Below the pieces are notes generated by a model that saw nothing but the letters and a program-made list of their open reading frames with translations, did not search any database and was not told the DNA's origin. A stretch of 64,000 bases of DNA from Microbacterium suwonense (GTDB taxonomy: Bacteria > Actinomycetota > Actinomycetes > Actinomycetales > Microbacteriaceae). The stretch covers positions 1,674,001-1,738,000 of the forward strand of contig NZ_AP027728.1 in the NCBI RefSeq assembly GCF_030296555.1, given 5' to 3'. Positions 16,530-26,066 of the stretch are shown one piece after another (the first letter of the stretch is position 1; every line of letters begins with the position of its first letter). The position numbers and the translations under genes are program-made.

Positions 16530-18376
16530 TCACTCCACAGTGACGGACTTGGCCAGGTTGCGGGGCTGGTCGACGTCCAGGCCCTTGGCCGTGGCGAGCG
16601 CCATGGCGAAGATCTGCAGTGGCACGACCGAGAGGATCGGCTCGAACAGCGGCGAGGCGAGCGGGATGCGGATCACCTCGTCGGCATACGGCAGCACGGC
16701 GGCATCCCCTCTTCGGCGACGACGATCACGCGGGCGCCTCGGGCGCGGATCTCCTGGATGTTCGAGACGACCTTGGAGTGGATCAGCGCGGAATGCCGCG
16801 GTGACGGGACCAGCACGAACACCGGCTGGCCGGGCTCGATCAGGGCGATCGGGCCGTGCTTGAGCTCGCCGGCGGCAAAGCCCTCGGCGTGGATGTACGA
16901 GATCTCCTTGAGCTTCAGAGCGCCCTCGAGGGCGATCGGATAGCCGACGTGGCGCCCGAGGAAGAGCACCGAGCGGGTGTCGGCCATCCAGCCGGCCAGC
17001 TGCGAGACGTGCTCGGTCTCCTCGGCCAGCACCTGCGCGACCTTCTCGGGCAGCGCCTGCAGTTCGGCGGTGGCTTCCAGAGCATCGGATGCCAGGGTGC
17101 CGCGCACCCGGCCCATGTGCAGGCCCAGCAGCAGCAGCGCGGTGATCTGCGCGGAGAACGCCTTGGTCGATGCGACGGCGACCTCGGGGCCGGCGTGGGT
17201 GTAGACCACGGCATCCGATTCGCGAGGGATCGTCGCGCCCTGGGTGTTGCAGATCGACAGCGTCTTCGCACCGCGCTCGCGCGCGTACTTCACGGCCATC
17301 AGGGTGTCCATGGTCTCGCCGGACTGGCTAATCGACACGACGAGCGTGTCATCGCCGATCACCGGGTCGCGGTAGCGGAACTCGTGCGCCAGCTCGACGT
17401 CGACGGGCACGCGCGCCCACTGCTCGATCGCGTACTTGCCGACCAGCGCCGCGTACGACGCGGTGCCGCAGGCGGTGATGATCACGCGGTTGATGCCGGT
17501 GAACAGCTCGTCGAGTCCGTCGAGCTCGGGGATGATGACGTCGTCGCCCTGGATGCGTCCGCGGATGGTGTTGGCGACGGCCTCGGGCTGTTCGGCGACC
17601 TCCTTGGCCATGAACGACGACCAGCCGCCCTTCTCGGCGGCGGCGGAGTCCCACGACACCTCGAAGGGCTGCGCCTCGACGGGGTTGCCGTCGAAATCGG
17701 TGACAGTGACCTCGTCGGGGGTGATCGAGACGATCTGGTCCTGGCCGATCGCGAGTGCGCTGCGGGTGTGCTCGACGAAGGCGGCGACGTCGGAGCCGAG
17801 GAAGTTCTCGCCCTCGCCCAGGCCGATCACCAGCGGTGAGTTGCGGCGGGCGCCGACGACGAGCCCGGGCTGATCCTGGTGCATGGCCAGCAGCGTGAAG
17901 GCACCCTCGAGGCGATTGACGACGGCACGGAACGCCTGCTGCAGGTCACCCGTACGGCGATATTCCCGGCCGAGCAGCGCTGCGGCGACCTCGGAGTCCG
18001 TCTCGCTCGCGAAGGTGGCGCCTTCGGCCTCGAGCTCGGCGCGCAGGGCGGCGAAGTTCTCGATGATGCCGTTGTGGATCAGCGCGAGCTTGCCATCGTC
18101 GGCCAGATGCGGGTGCGCGTTGACGTCGGTCGGGCCGCCGTGCGTGGCCCAGCGGGTGTGGCCGATGCCGGTCGTGCCGTCGCCGAGTGCGGCATCCGTC
18201 AGCGAGTCGCGCAGCATGGCGAGCTTGCCCGCCTTCTTGCGCATGCCGAGGTGGCCGTCGGAGTCGATGACAGCGATGCCGGCGGAGTCGTACCCGCGGT
18301 ATTCGAGGCGGGCGAGGCCCGCGAGAAGGATGTCCTGGCTGGGCCGCTGGCCCACGTATCCGACGATTCCACACAT
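16530..18376 (-). CDS. glmS: Glutamine--fructose-6-phosphate aminotransferase GlmS (frameshifted)
   Basis: GlmS makes glucosamine-6-phosphate from fructose-6-phosphate and glutamine, the first step to UDP-GlcNAc. The N-terminal glutaminase starts CGIVGYVG with the Cys2 nucleophile and has GHTRWATHG. The two SIS domains show [10 protein letters not shown] and [11 protein letters not shown]. The frame breaks at the CCCC run 16706-16709; one extra base restores the end [11 protein letters not shown] to [11 protein letters not shown] and the stop at 16530, 615 residues in all. Such a loss would remove the C-terminal active-site tail, so a sequence error is likely. TATTCT lies 7 nt before the ATG, alongside GGAG. 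Confidence 0.93.
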
Positions 18377-18487
18377 GGTCTCCAGAATAATCTGCGCGAT
18401 TTGCGAGGCGTCCGAACGAACCCAAGGCCCCGCTTCGCCCCCACGTGCTTCGCGTCCCCACGTGCTTCGCGCCTCCTCGTGCTTCGC

Positions 18488-18537
18488 GTGTCACGAATGG
18501 TCGCCTCCACAGGCCCAGATGCCGCAATCTGCGCCAC
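18488..18537. repeat. GTGTCAC box 8 (locus D)
   Basis: First of five tandem units upstream of glmS: GTGTCACGAATGGTCGCC, 16 nt, GCCGCAATCTGCGCCAC, then an A-rich spacer (GAAGCAAGAAGACAAAGC). Confidence 0.85.
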
Positions 18538-18582
18538 GTGAAGCAAGAAGACAAAGCAACAGACCCCCAAAGACCCCCTCAG

Positions 18583-18632
18583 GTGTCACGAATGGTCGCC
18601 TCCACGCCCCCGGATGCCGCAATCTGCGCCAC
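18583..18632. repeat. GTGTCAC box 9 (locus D)
   Basis: Begins exactly 95 nt after box 8; the spacer between the two repeats almost unchanged after it. Confidence 0.85.
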
Positions 18633-18677
18633 ATGAAGCAAGAAGACAAAGCAACAGGACCCCAAAGACCCCCTCAA

Positions 18678-18727
18678 GTGTCACGAATGGTCGCCTCCAC
18701 GCCCCCGGATGCCGCAATCTGCGCCAC
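18678..18727. repeat. GTGTCAC box 10 (locus D)
   Basis: Again exactly 95 nt on, identical to box 9 in its core. The spacer after it expands by repeated GACAAAGCA. Confidence 0.85.
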
Positions 18728-18792
18728 ATGAAGCAAGACGACAAAGCAGACAAAGCAGACAAAGAAGACAGGACCCCGAGGACCCCCTTCAG

Positions 18793-18841
18793 GTGTCACG
18801 AATGGTCGCCTCCACGCCCCGGATGCCGCAACCTGCGCCAC
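18793..18841. repeat. GTGTCAC box 11 (locus D)
   Basis: Spaced 115 nt from the previous copy because of the longer GACAAA spacer; one base shorter in the core. Confidence 0.85.
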
Positions 18842-18905
18842 ATGAAGCAAGAGGACAAAGAAGACAAAGCAGACAAAGAAGACAGGACCCCAAAGACCCC
18901 CTCAG

Positions 18906-18955
18906 GTGTCACGAATGGTCGCCTCCACAGGCCCGGATGCCGCAATCTGCGCCAC
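18906..18955. repeat. GTGTCAC box 12 (locus D), last copy
   Basis: Ends 53 nt before the coaA stop. Numbering is positional: counted with locus B as two boxes and locus A as two, this is the fifth unit of locus D. The whole 631-nt glmS-coaA gap consists of these units and their spacers; no gene is visible. Confidence 0.85.
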
Positions 18956-19007
18956 ATGAAGCAAGACGACAAGACGACAAGACGACACGACCGAGCCCGG
19001 GCGCGGG

Positions 19008-19958
19008 TCAGACCTTGCGGAGCAGCACGCTCTCGACGCTGTGGTCGGCGCCCTTGTTGAGCACCAGGGTGGCGCGGTGCTTGGTGGGCATGACGTTCTC
19101 GATGAGGTTGGGCATGTTGATCTCGTTCCAGTACCCCAGCGCCGTGGTCACCGCCTCATCATCGGTGAGGTGCGCGAACACGTTGAAGTACGACGACGGA
19201 TTGCTGAACGCCCCCTGGCGCAGCGCGAGGAAACGGTCGACATACCACTTCTCGACATCCGACGGCAGCGCGTCGACGTAGATCGAGAAGTCGAACAGGT
19301 CGCTCACCGCCACGTCGTTCGGCGCGGGCGGCGGCTGCAGCACGTTCAGCCCCTCGACGATCACCACATCGGGCCGGCGCACCACCACGTGCGCATCGGG
19401 CACGATGTCGTATCGCATGTGCGAGTAGAACGGCGCGCGCACCTCGGCCGCCCCGCTCTTGACCTCGGTGAGGAATGAGATCAGAGCACGGCGGTCGTAC
19501 GACTCCGGAAAGCCCTTGCGATCCATCAGCCCGCGCCGCTCGAGCTCGGCGTTGGAGTACAGGAATCCGTCGGTGGTCACCAGCTCGACGCGGGGCGTTC
19601 CCGGCCAGCGGCTCATCAGCTCGCGCAGCAGTCGCGCGATGGTCGACTTTCCGACGGCGACGGAACCCGCGACGCCGACGACGAACGGAGTGGTCGCGTC
19701 GTCTTCCTGCAGGAACTCGCTGGTAGCCGCACCGAGCCTGCGGATGGAGCTCGCATACAGGCTGAGCAGCCTGCTCAGCGGCATGTAGACCTCGCGCACC
19801 TCGTCGAGGTTCAGGCGATCGCCGATACCACGGATGCCGACGACCTCGGTCTCGGTGAGAGGCTGGTCCAGCCCCGCCGCCAGCCGCGCCCAGTCGGCAC
19901 GGTCGATCTCGCGGTACTGGGACAGCGGCAGGTTGATGGCAGCGGTCACGGATGCCAT
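19008..19958 (-). CDS. coaA: Pantothenate kinase, type I
   Basis: 316 residues, normal for CoaA, which phosphorylates pantothenate as the committed step to CoA. Walker A is GVAGSVAVGKSTIARLL near residue 100, followed by VTTDGFLYSN, the pantothenate-binding RKGFPESYD, and VIVEGLNVLQ. The ATG at 19958 (MASVTAAINLP) is where homology begins; the open frame extends much further upstream across 17-bp repeats that are not protein-like. Confidence 0.96.
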   Translation of the reverse strand: MASVTAAINLPLSQYREIDRADWARLAAGLDQPLTETEVVGIRGIGDRLNLDEVREVYMPLSRLLSLYASSIRRLGAATSEFLQEDDATTPFVVGVAGSVAVGKSTIARLLRELMSRWPGTPRVELVTTDGFLYSNAELERRGLMDRKGFPESYDRRALISFLTEVKSGAAEVRAPFYSHMRYDIVPDAHVVVRRPDVVIVEGLNVLQPPPAPNDVAVSDLFDFSIYVDALPSDVEKWYVDRFLALRQGAFSNPSSYFNVFAHLTDDEAVTTALGYWNEINMPNLIENVMPTKHRATLVLNKGADHSVESVLLRKV

Positions 19959-19974
19959 CGTATCCGCCAGCATC

Positions 19975-20076
19975 GAAAGACGACGGATGCCGAAAGACGA
20001 CGGATGCCGAAAGCCAACGGATGCCGACAGACGACGGATGCCGTAAGACAACGCATGCCGAAAGACGACGAATGCA
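19975..20076. repeat. 17-bp tandem array in the coaA/kinase divergent gap
   Basis: Six head-to-tail copies of GAAAGACGACGGATGCC, three of them with one to three changes. The array fills most of the 151-nt divergent promoter region. Confidence 0.9.
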
Positions 20077-20109
20077 TCGCACCCTGACAGTCGTCGGTAC
20101 GCTCGACTC

Positions 20110-21740
20110 ATGTCTTTGGTGACGGAGCGCTTCTTCGGTGACAGCCGCTCCCGTTCGATCTGGCAGTGGCAGCTCGTCTTCTCGTTCACGATCGTGGCGA
20201 TCGGCGCGGGAGTCGCCCTGCTCACGCCGGCGCGATTCGGCGACTGGCGGTTCAGCGTCGGCATCATGCTGGTCGCCGCCGTCACCATGGCGACGCTGTG
20301 CATCCCCTGGCATCGCGTCGGCTCGATGCCGGTGCTGGCGGTGCCCGTGCTGGACGCCCTGCTGATCGCCCTGATCGCCGCAGGCGACACCCCGCGGCGG
20401 TGTACCTGTGGGTGTTCCCGGTCGCCTGGGCCGCGTCGTACTTCTCGGCGGCGACGCTGATCGGCGTGCTGGCCCTGGTCGCGGCGCTGCGCACACTGAA
20501 CCTGGTGCTGCTGGGCCTGACCGTCGAGGGCGCGATCAACACCATGATCCTGCTGACGACGCTGGGGTTCGTCGGGGTGATCATGTCGGTGGGCACGGAG
20601 CGCAACCGCTCCACACGCAAGCTGCTGCGGGCGCAGTCCGACCGCCTGGCACACGCGCTGCGACTCGCCCGCGAGCAGCGGAGCCGCAACCAGCGCATCC
20701 TCGACTCCCTCGACGTGGGCATCGCCCGGGTGAATGCGGGCGGCCTGATCGAGATCGCGAACGACGCCTTCCGCACGATCTACGCGCTGGACGCGGCGAC
20801 CCAGTTCCATCCGGCCCGCGTCGTGGAGTACTGCGAGCGCCGTGGTCAGCCCGTGCCGGCGGCCGAGACGTCGATCGCGCGGGCGGCGCGCGGCGAGCTG
20901 TTCAAGGATGAGATCGTGTGGCTGTTCGGCCTGGACGGCAAGTGGCGGGCGCTGTCGGCGTCGACGAAGGTGGTCGATCACGGCGTGGCCAATGACGGCC
21001 TGCTGCTGCTCGTCGAAGACGTCACGCAGACGGTCGACCCGCGTGCCGGCCAGGAGGCGGTGCGTCGCTCGATCTCGCACGAGCTGCGCAATCCACTGAC
21101 CGCGATCCTGGGGCACATCGATCTGCTGCTGGAGCGGGACGACCTGGATGAGACGGCGCGCAAGCAGCTCGGCGTCGTCGAGCATGCCGGCGAGCGGATG
21201 CAGCGGCTGATCGACCAGGCGCTGGCGACCCCGGACGACCTCGAGGATGTACGCGGGCCGGTCGATCTGGCTGAGATCGCGCGGTCGTCAGTGGACGGCT
21301 TCGCCCCGGCGGCGGATGCTGCGGGGGTGGCCATCGAGGCGCATCTGAACGACGTGCTCCCGGCCTACGCGGATGCGTTCCGGCTGCGGCAGGTGGTCGA
21401 CAACGTCGTCGGCAACGCGATCAAGTACGCCCAGCGCGGCGGCCGTGTGACCCTGCGCGCGCGGCGACCGAGCGCCGACGAGGTCGCACTGCTGGTCACC
21501 GACACCGGGATCGGGATCTCGGACGAGGACCTTCCACGGATCTTCGATCGCGAGTTCCGCACCGAGCTGGCCCGTGAGCGCGGAATCCCCGGCACGGGCC
21601 TGGGCCTGAGCATCTCGCGCGAGATCATCCTCAGCGAGGGCGGCCGCTTCGACGTGAACAGCACTCTCGGTCAGGGCACCGAGGTCACCATCCTGCTCCC
21701 CGCGACCGATCACTCCCCTTCTGAACGGACAACCGAATGA
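20110..21740 (+). CDS. Sensor histidine kinase with PAS-like domain (frameshifted)
   Basis: The frame breaks in the CCCC run 20390-20393; one extra C gives about 543 residues. The N-terminal 160 residues hold about five membrane helices. A PAS-like segment follows (ILDSLDVGIARVNAGG), then the H-box SISHELRNPLTAILGH, N-box NVVGNAIKYA, G1 DTGIGIS and G2 GTGLGLSISRE. TACGCT lies 6 nt before the ATG. Its stop overlaps the next gene as ATGA, and a response regulator follows, so the three probably form one signalling unit. Confidence 0.88.
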
Positions 21741-22861
21741 TCACTTCTTCGTTGGTGATGCCCGTCATCGCGATCACCACGCTCGCGACCATCGTCTACA
21801 TCTCACTCGGGTTCCTGCCGCGGCCGTCGCGCGCGTCGGCGATCTGGTCGGCGACGTTCGCGATCGCGATGATCGGCTCGTACGTCTGGATGATGCACGA
21901 GTTCGTCGCCACCGAGCAGATGCGCGCGATCGGCTCGGGCCTGGTGATCGCGCCGATGCCGCTGATCTGGTCGGGACTGCGCGCATACCGCGAAAGCCGG
22001 CGCCAGTACCTGTCGGTGTCTGTGGTGTTCCTGGTGGCCGCGCCGCTGGTGCTGCTGGCGTCGACGTACGTCGACGCGTACGGGGTCGTCTTCCGGCTGC
22101 TGTTCACGGCGACGGCGTTGTTCGCGATCCTCACCTTCATCGAACTGCTGCGCCTCGGGCCGCGGCTGCGCGATGAGGCCCTGCCCCTGATGGGGGTATC
22201 GGCGGCCTTCATGGTGTTCACCGTGATGTTCGACATCAACGGCGTGCTGGTGATGGTGGGTCAGATCGACACGACCGCGAGCCTGCAGTTCATCCGCACG
22301 CTGAATCTGATCGGGATCCCGGTGTACGTGGTGTGCACGCTCGTCACGACGCTGCTGCTGACGGTGCGCGCCGATGCCCAGTCGGCGTCGCCGCGCACCG
22401 AGTTCGAGCGCACCGCCCGCAACCGCCTGGATCGCGCTCGCGCGGCCGGCGACGAGTGGTGGTCGCTGCTGGACATCCGCCTGGACGACCCGGATCACAT
22501 CCGCTCGGCGTCGGGCACGGCGGCCTTCAACGCGGTCAGTGAGAAGTTCGCGCACGACGTGGACGCCGTCATGCCGGCGGATGCAGATATCGATCGCATC
22601 AATACGACGCAGTTCGTGGTGCTGCTGCCGCGCTCGCAGGGTGGGGTGCGCGAGCTGCTCCCCGAGCTGCTGGATCGTGTCTCGACGGCGGAGGATCGGC
22701 AGTCGGTTCCGATCCGCCTGTCGGCGAGCATCGGATGGGCGCCGGTGTCGGCATGCGGGCACGACTTCGGCACGCTGGTCGCGCGGGCCGCCGAGGCGGC
22801 GGTGACCGCGACCGAGAAGGGCGGCGACCGGTGGGAGCGCGTGCGCGGCGAGGCGGACTGA
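21737..22861 (+). CDS. Membrane protein with degenerate GGDEF domain
   Basis: 374 residues. Six or seven membrane helices fill residues 1-220. The C-terminal 150 residues follow the diguanylate-cyclase fold, ending in the typical LSASIGWAP and AAVTATEKGGDRW, but the signature position reads INTTQFVVLLP, so GGDEF is replaced by NTTQF. Catalysis is therefore unlikely; a sensory or binding role is inferred. It is translationally coupled to the kinase. Confidence 0.75.
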   Translation: MITSSLVMPVIAITTLATIVYISLGFLPRPSRASAIWSATFAIAMIGSYVWMMHEFVATEQMRAIGSGLVIAPMPLIWSGLRAYRESRRQYLSVSVVFLVAAPLVLLASTYVDAYGVVFRLLFTATALFAILTFIELLRLGPRLRDEALPLMGVSAAFMVFTVMFDINGVLVMVGQIDTTASLQFIRTLNLIGIPVYVVCTLVTTLLLTVRADAQSASPRTEFERTARNRLDRARAAGDEWWSLLDIRLDDPDHIRSASGTAAFNAVSEKFAHDVDAVMPADADIDRINTTQFVVLLPRSQGGVRELLPELLDRVSTAEDRQSVPIRLSASIGWAPVSACGHDFGTLVARAAEAAVTATEKGGDRWERVRGEAD

Positions 22862-23014
22862 CGCAGCGCGGCGGATCGGCGGGCGGATGGTTCCGGTCAG
22901 ATCGCACGGATGCTGGAGCTCACTGCGCCGTTTGGGCATACGATGGGCGCGAGGGCGCAGGATTAACGGCGTGAGTGGCCCTCCGCATCCGTCCGCCGAC
23001 AGCGGGAGATCTCT

Positions 23015-23914
23015 ATGACGTCCGAGGCGAACCAGGCGGCGAAGACCGCCGTCGTCATCGAAGACGACCCCGATGTGCGCCACCTGCTGTCGGAGGTCTT
23101 GGAGTCGGCCGGCTTCTCGACGATCTCGGCCGGCAACGGCATCGACGGGGTCAGTGCGGTGCTCACCTACCAGCCCCTGATCACGACGGTCGATGTGAAC
23201 ATGCCGGGGATCGACGGCTTCGAGGCGGTGCGCCGCATCCGCGCGCACAGCGACACGTACATCATCATGCTCACCGCCCTCGATGAGGAGGCGGATGCCG
23301 TGCTGGGCCTGACGGCTGGCGCCGACGAGTATCTGAACAAGCCGTTCCGTCCCCGTGAGCTGCGTGCGCGGGTGGAGGCGATGCTGCGGCGACCTCGCGG
23401 CGGCGCTGGGCCCGCCGCGACGCCATCGGATGCGGTCGGGCGGTCGTTCCCGGCCTCGAGCGCTGCACACGGGCAGGCACCCGGCACTGTCCAGTCCGGT
23501 GCGCCGGAGTCGGCCGAAGTCGCCTCCGGTGGCGCGCGGCTCTCCCCCGTCGCAGCCGTCGCGGTCGAGGCATCGGATGCCGAGGAGCAGTGGACGACGC
23601 ACCGTGATCTGCAGCTGAATCCTGCCACGCGCATCGTGCGCATCGGGGACGCCGAGATCGAACTGACCCGTACCGAGTTCGATCTGCTGCATGCGCTGAT
23701 GGAGTCCAAGCGCCGGGTGCGCAGCAAGACCGACCTGACGCTCGTGCTGCGGGGCGAGTCGTATGTCACCAGCTACTTCGTCGGGGATGCCGACAAGCGC
23801 GCCATCGAAGCGCACATGGCGAACCTGCGGCGCAAACTGGGCGACAATCCGGCGCAGCCGCAATACATCGAGACGGTGCGCGGGGTCGGCTACCGGCTCA
23901 CCTCGGGGGCGTGA
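23015..23914 (+). CDS. OmpR/PhoB-type response regulator
   Basis: 299 residues. The receiver shows VVIEDDPDV, the phospho-acceptor in TTVDVNMPG and Lys in NKPFRPREL. An Ala/Ser-rich linker of about 70 residues joins it to a winged helix (LTRTEFDLLHALMES, RRVRSKTDL, YIETVRGVGYRL). It lies 153 nt after the degenerate GGDEF gene behind a GGGAGA Shine-Dalgarno and is the probable partner of the kinase. Long stretches match the regulator at 11745-12674. Confidence 0.93.
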   Translation: MTSEANQAAKTAVVIEDDPDVRHLLSEVLESAGFSTISAGNGIDGVSAVLTYQPLITTVDVNMPGIDGFEAVRRIRAHSDTYIIMLTALDEEADAVLGLTAGADEYLNKPFRPRELRARVEAMLRRPRGGAGPAATPSDAVGRSFPASSAAHGQAPGTVQSGAPESAEVASGGARLSPVAAVAVEASDAEEQWTTHRDLQLNPATRIVRIGDAEIELTRTEFDLLHALMESKRRVRSKTDLTLVLRGESYVTSYFVGDADKRAIEAHMANLRRKLGDNPAQPQYIETVRGVGYRLTSGA

Positions 23915-23974
23915 GTCACCGGTTGGACGTGCTCCGTCGCGGGGTGGGAAGAGTCGCACGTCGCGGGGTGTGAA

Positions 23975-24040
23975 GAGAGGCACCCCGCCCGCCCGCTGCG
24001 GCTGTCCCCACTGCCGAGCGAGCGAGGCGGAGTGCCTCTC
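23975..24040. terminator. Bidirectional terminator-like inverted repeat
   Basis: GAGAGGCAC CCCGCC at the left and GGCGGAGTGCCTCTC at the right pair across a loop of about 35 nt. It lies between the convergent response regulator and glycosyltransferase stops. Confidence 0.55.
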
Positions 24041-24086
24041 CCTTACCCAGAAGCGGCGTCCCCAGTCCGCTCCCTTTCAAGCCGCT

Positions 24087-25542
24087 TCACACGGTGTACC
24101 CCAGATCACGTCGAAGCAGCTTGAAGATCATGACCATCGTCTTCCCCGCGGCGACGATGGCGACGGCGCACCAGCCCACCTGCAGCACAGCGGAGTGCAC
24201 GGCCGGCCCGACCAGGTTCCAGATGACGACGATCACCGCGAGCGCCGTCGCGACCGCGATCGATGGCGTCCAGCGTGCGCCGCGGGGTCGTTCTGCGCTG
24301 CGGCGCGGTCACCCCGCTCGCGCGAGAGGAACAGGCTCCAGGCGCGCACGAACTGGCTCATTCTTATCCAGGTGAAGATCTCGGCGGGAATCAGCAGTGC
24401 GGCGAAGAGCACGTCGCCGGCGGTGCGGTCGCTCATGCTCAGGGCGATGCGCACGTTCAGCAGCACCGCCGCCGCCACGGGCGCCAGCCACCAGGGCGAG
24501 AACGCGAAGGCGCCGATCGAGAGCGCGCCGGCCAGCAGCAATGCGAAGGCGATGCGCACGAACAGTGCGCTGAACATGCCGACGCTCTCGAACCAGCGCG
24601 AGCGCAGGCCGGGGTGCAACGGCTGCCCCTGGATCTCGCCGCGCCGGCCCGGCCACATCAGCTCGATGGAGCCGAGAGTCCGCTGGATCTGCTGGGCGTC
24701 ATAGGCGCGCAGCGTCGTCATGCCACCGACGTCGGCGCGGGCGCGCGGGCTGACCCTGGTATCGAAGCCGGCGCTGTTGATCCGCAGCGACAGCTGTGGT
24801 CGGGCCGCCTCGCTGCCGGGCGCCCAGGGGTGCGCAGCCGGCCGGCATCCATCACCGCGCGCAGCGCGGTGATGGAGAGGAGCGAGAACTGTCCGCCGAG
24901 CATCGCGGTGCTGCGTCCAGGCAGCAGGTTCTGCAAAGTGGCGGCGGCGAGTCTGCTGCGCTGTGCGGTGAGGAGGAGCCTCGGCAGGATGCCGGTGGCC
25001 CGAGTGCGGTCGATGGAGCGGATGGCCAAGATGCCGCCGATGCGCGTGTCGGAGACGGCGTGAGCCTCGAGGTGTTCGACGGCGTGTGCGTCGCCGACCG
25101 CGTCGCCGTCGACGACGAGGAGGAAGTCGTAGCCCTCGACGAGCGAATAGCCGTAGTTGAGGGCGCCGATCTGCTGGCCGGGGTTGGCGCCGATGTCGTG
25201 CACGAAGACCTCGGTGAACTGCTCCCCCAGTCCGGTGACGATCTCGTGTGGTCCGGCGAAGACGGATGCCGCCGGCACCGTGCCGTCGGAGGTGCCGTGC
25301 ACGATGACGTGGATGACGTCGGGCACCCGCGTCTGCTGCAGCAGCGAGGTGAGCACTGCGGCGATGGTGGCTTCGTCGTCGTGCGCCGGGATGACGCATC
25401 CGATCGATGAGCGGCGCACGGAGGTGCCCACGACGGCCAGGTCGTGCTCGTACTCGGCCAGGTCGTGCTCCTGGCGGGCGGGCTCGGCGTCGCCGCCGGC
25501 GTATCCGCCGGGGCGATTGCCCCCGGAGAGCGGAGTCGACAT
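24087..25542 (-). CDS. Family 2 glycosyltransferase, membrane-bound (two frameshifts)
   Basis: One extra base in each of the runs at 24284-24287 and 24827-24830 restores about 485 residues ending RRDLGYTV. The catalytic domain has IPAHDDEATIAAVL near residue 50, VVDGDAVGDAH for the metal site, and GGQFSLLSITAL. Two to three helices lie near residues 300-380 and two more in the last 70 residues. The acceptor motif is not clear. It lies convergent to the response regulator and is probably part of the same polysaccharide function as the synthase at 7682. Confidence 0.8.
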
Positions 25543-25643
25543 GCCCTTCCCCTTTGCGGTCGGGGCACTCGATCGGGCCCCGATGGGCTCATCATCGCGC
25601 CCGCACTTGGAGATGGGCCGTGAGCCCGGTACAGGTCAGCGCA

Positions 25644-25682
25644 AGATCAGCAGCACGTCTTGCGCAGACCTTGCGCTGATCT
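25644..25682 (-). terminator. Possible terminator after fliW
   Basis: AAGATCAGC and GCTGATCTT form a 9-bp stem; the loop contains a second TCTTGCGCAGA palindrome. It lies 13 nt beyond the fliW stop. Confidence 0.5.
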
Positions 25683-25694
25683 TGAGGTTCGCGC

Positions 25695-26066
25695 TCAGCC
25701 GAGCGCCGCTCGCAGCGGGTAGTCCTGCCCTTCGAGGATGACCTGGGCGGCCGCGCCCGTCTCCGGATTGGCGACGATCGGCGCCAGCAGGTTCACGTGC
25801 ACGCCGTCGGGGGTGCGGCTGGCGACCACCAGCACCAGTGCGTCGTCGGGACCGTCCAGGCCGAGGTCGGCAGCCTGCTGGTCGGTCAGCGTGGGCGCGT
25901 AGTCGGCCACCACGGTCTGCGGATCCACGACGAACAGGCGCAGCGCCTCGTCGGTCACGGCGTCGAGGCGGAACAGACCGTCCGCGCCGTCGACGGGGTC
26001 GAGCACGAACTCGGTGTGCGGGGCGAATCCCGGCGGGGAGGCGACGAAGCTCAGCAGCGCGCTCAC
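25695..26066 (-). CDS. fliW: Flagellar assembly factor FliW
   Basis: 123 residues. The FliW pattern is clear: PPGFAPHTEFVLDPVD, then LFRLDAVTDEALRLFVVDP, and LNLLAPIVANPETGAAAQVIL near the C-terminus. In Bacillus, FliW binds both flagellin and CsrA, releasing CsrA repression when flagellin is low. It is the last gene of the leftward flgN-flgK-flgL-fliW unit and overlaps flgL as ATGA. Confidence 0.95.
   Translation of the reverse strand: MSALLSFVASPPGFAPHTEFVLDPVDGADGLFRLDAVTDEALRLFVVDPQTVVADYAPTLTDQQAADLGLDGPDDALVLVVASRTPDGVHVNLLAPIVANPETGAAAQVILEGQDYPLRAALG

Noticed and set aside
18377..18487. A glmS-type ribozyme upstream of glmS
   Set aside because: Known only from other phyla; the start lies 7 nt after a -10-like box, leaving no room for the ribozyme.
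18488..18955. Repeat array resembling CRISPR
   Set aside because: Repeat units are about 50 bp with spacers that are themselves near-identical and A-rich, intervals vary (95-115 nt), and no cas genes are present.
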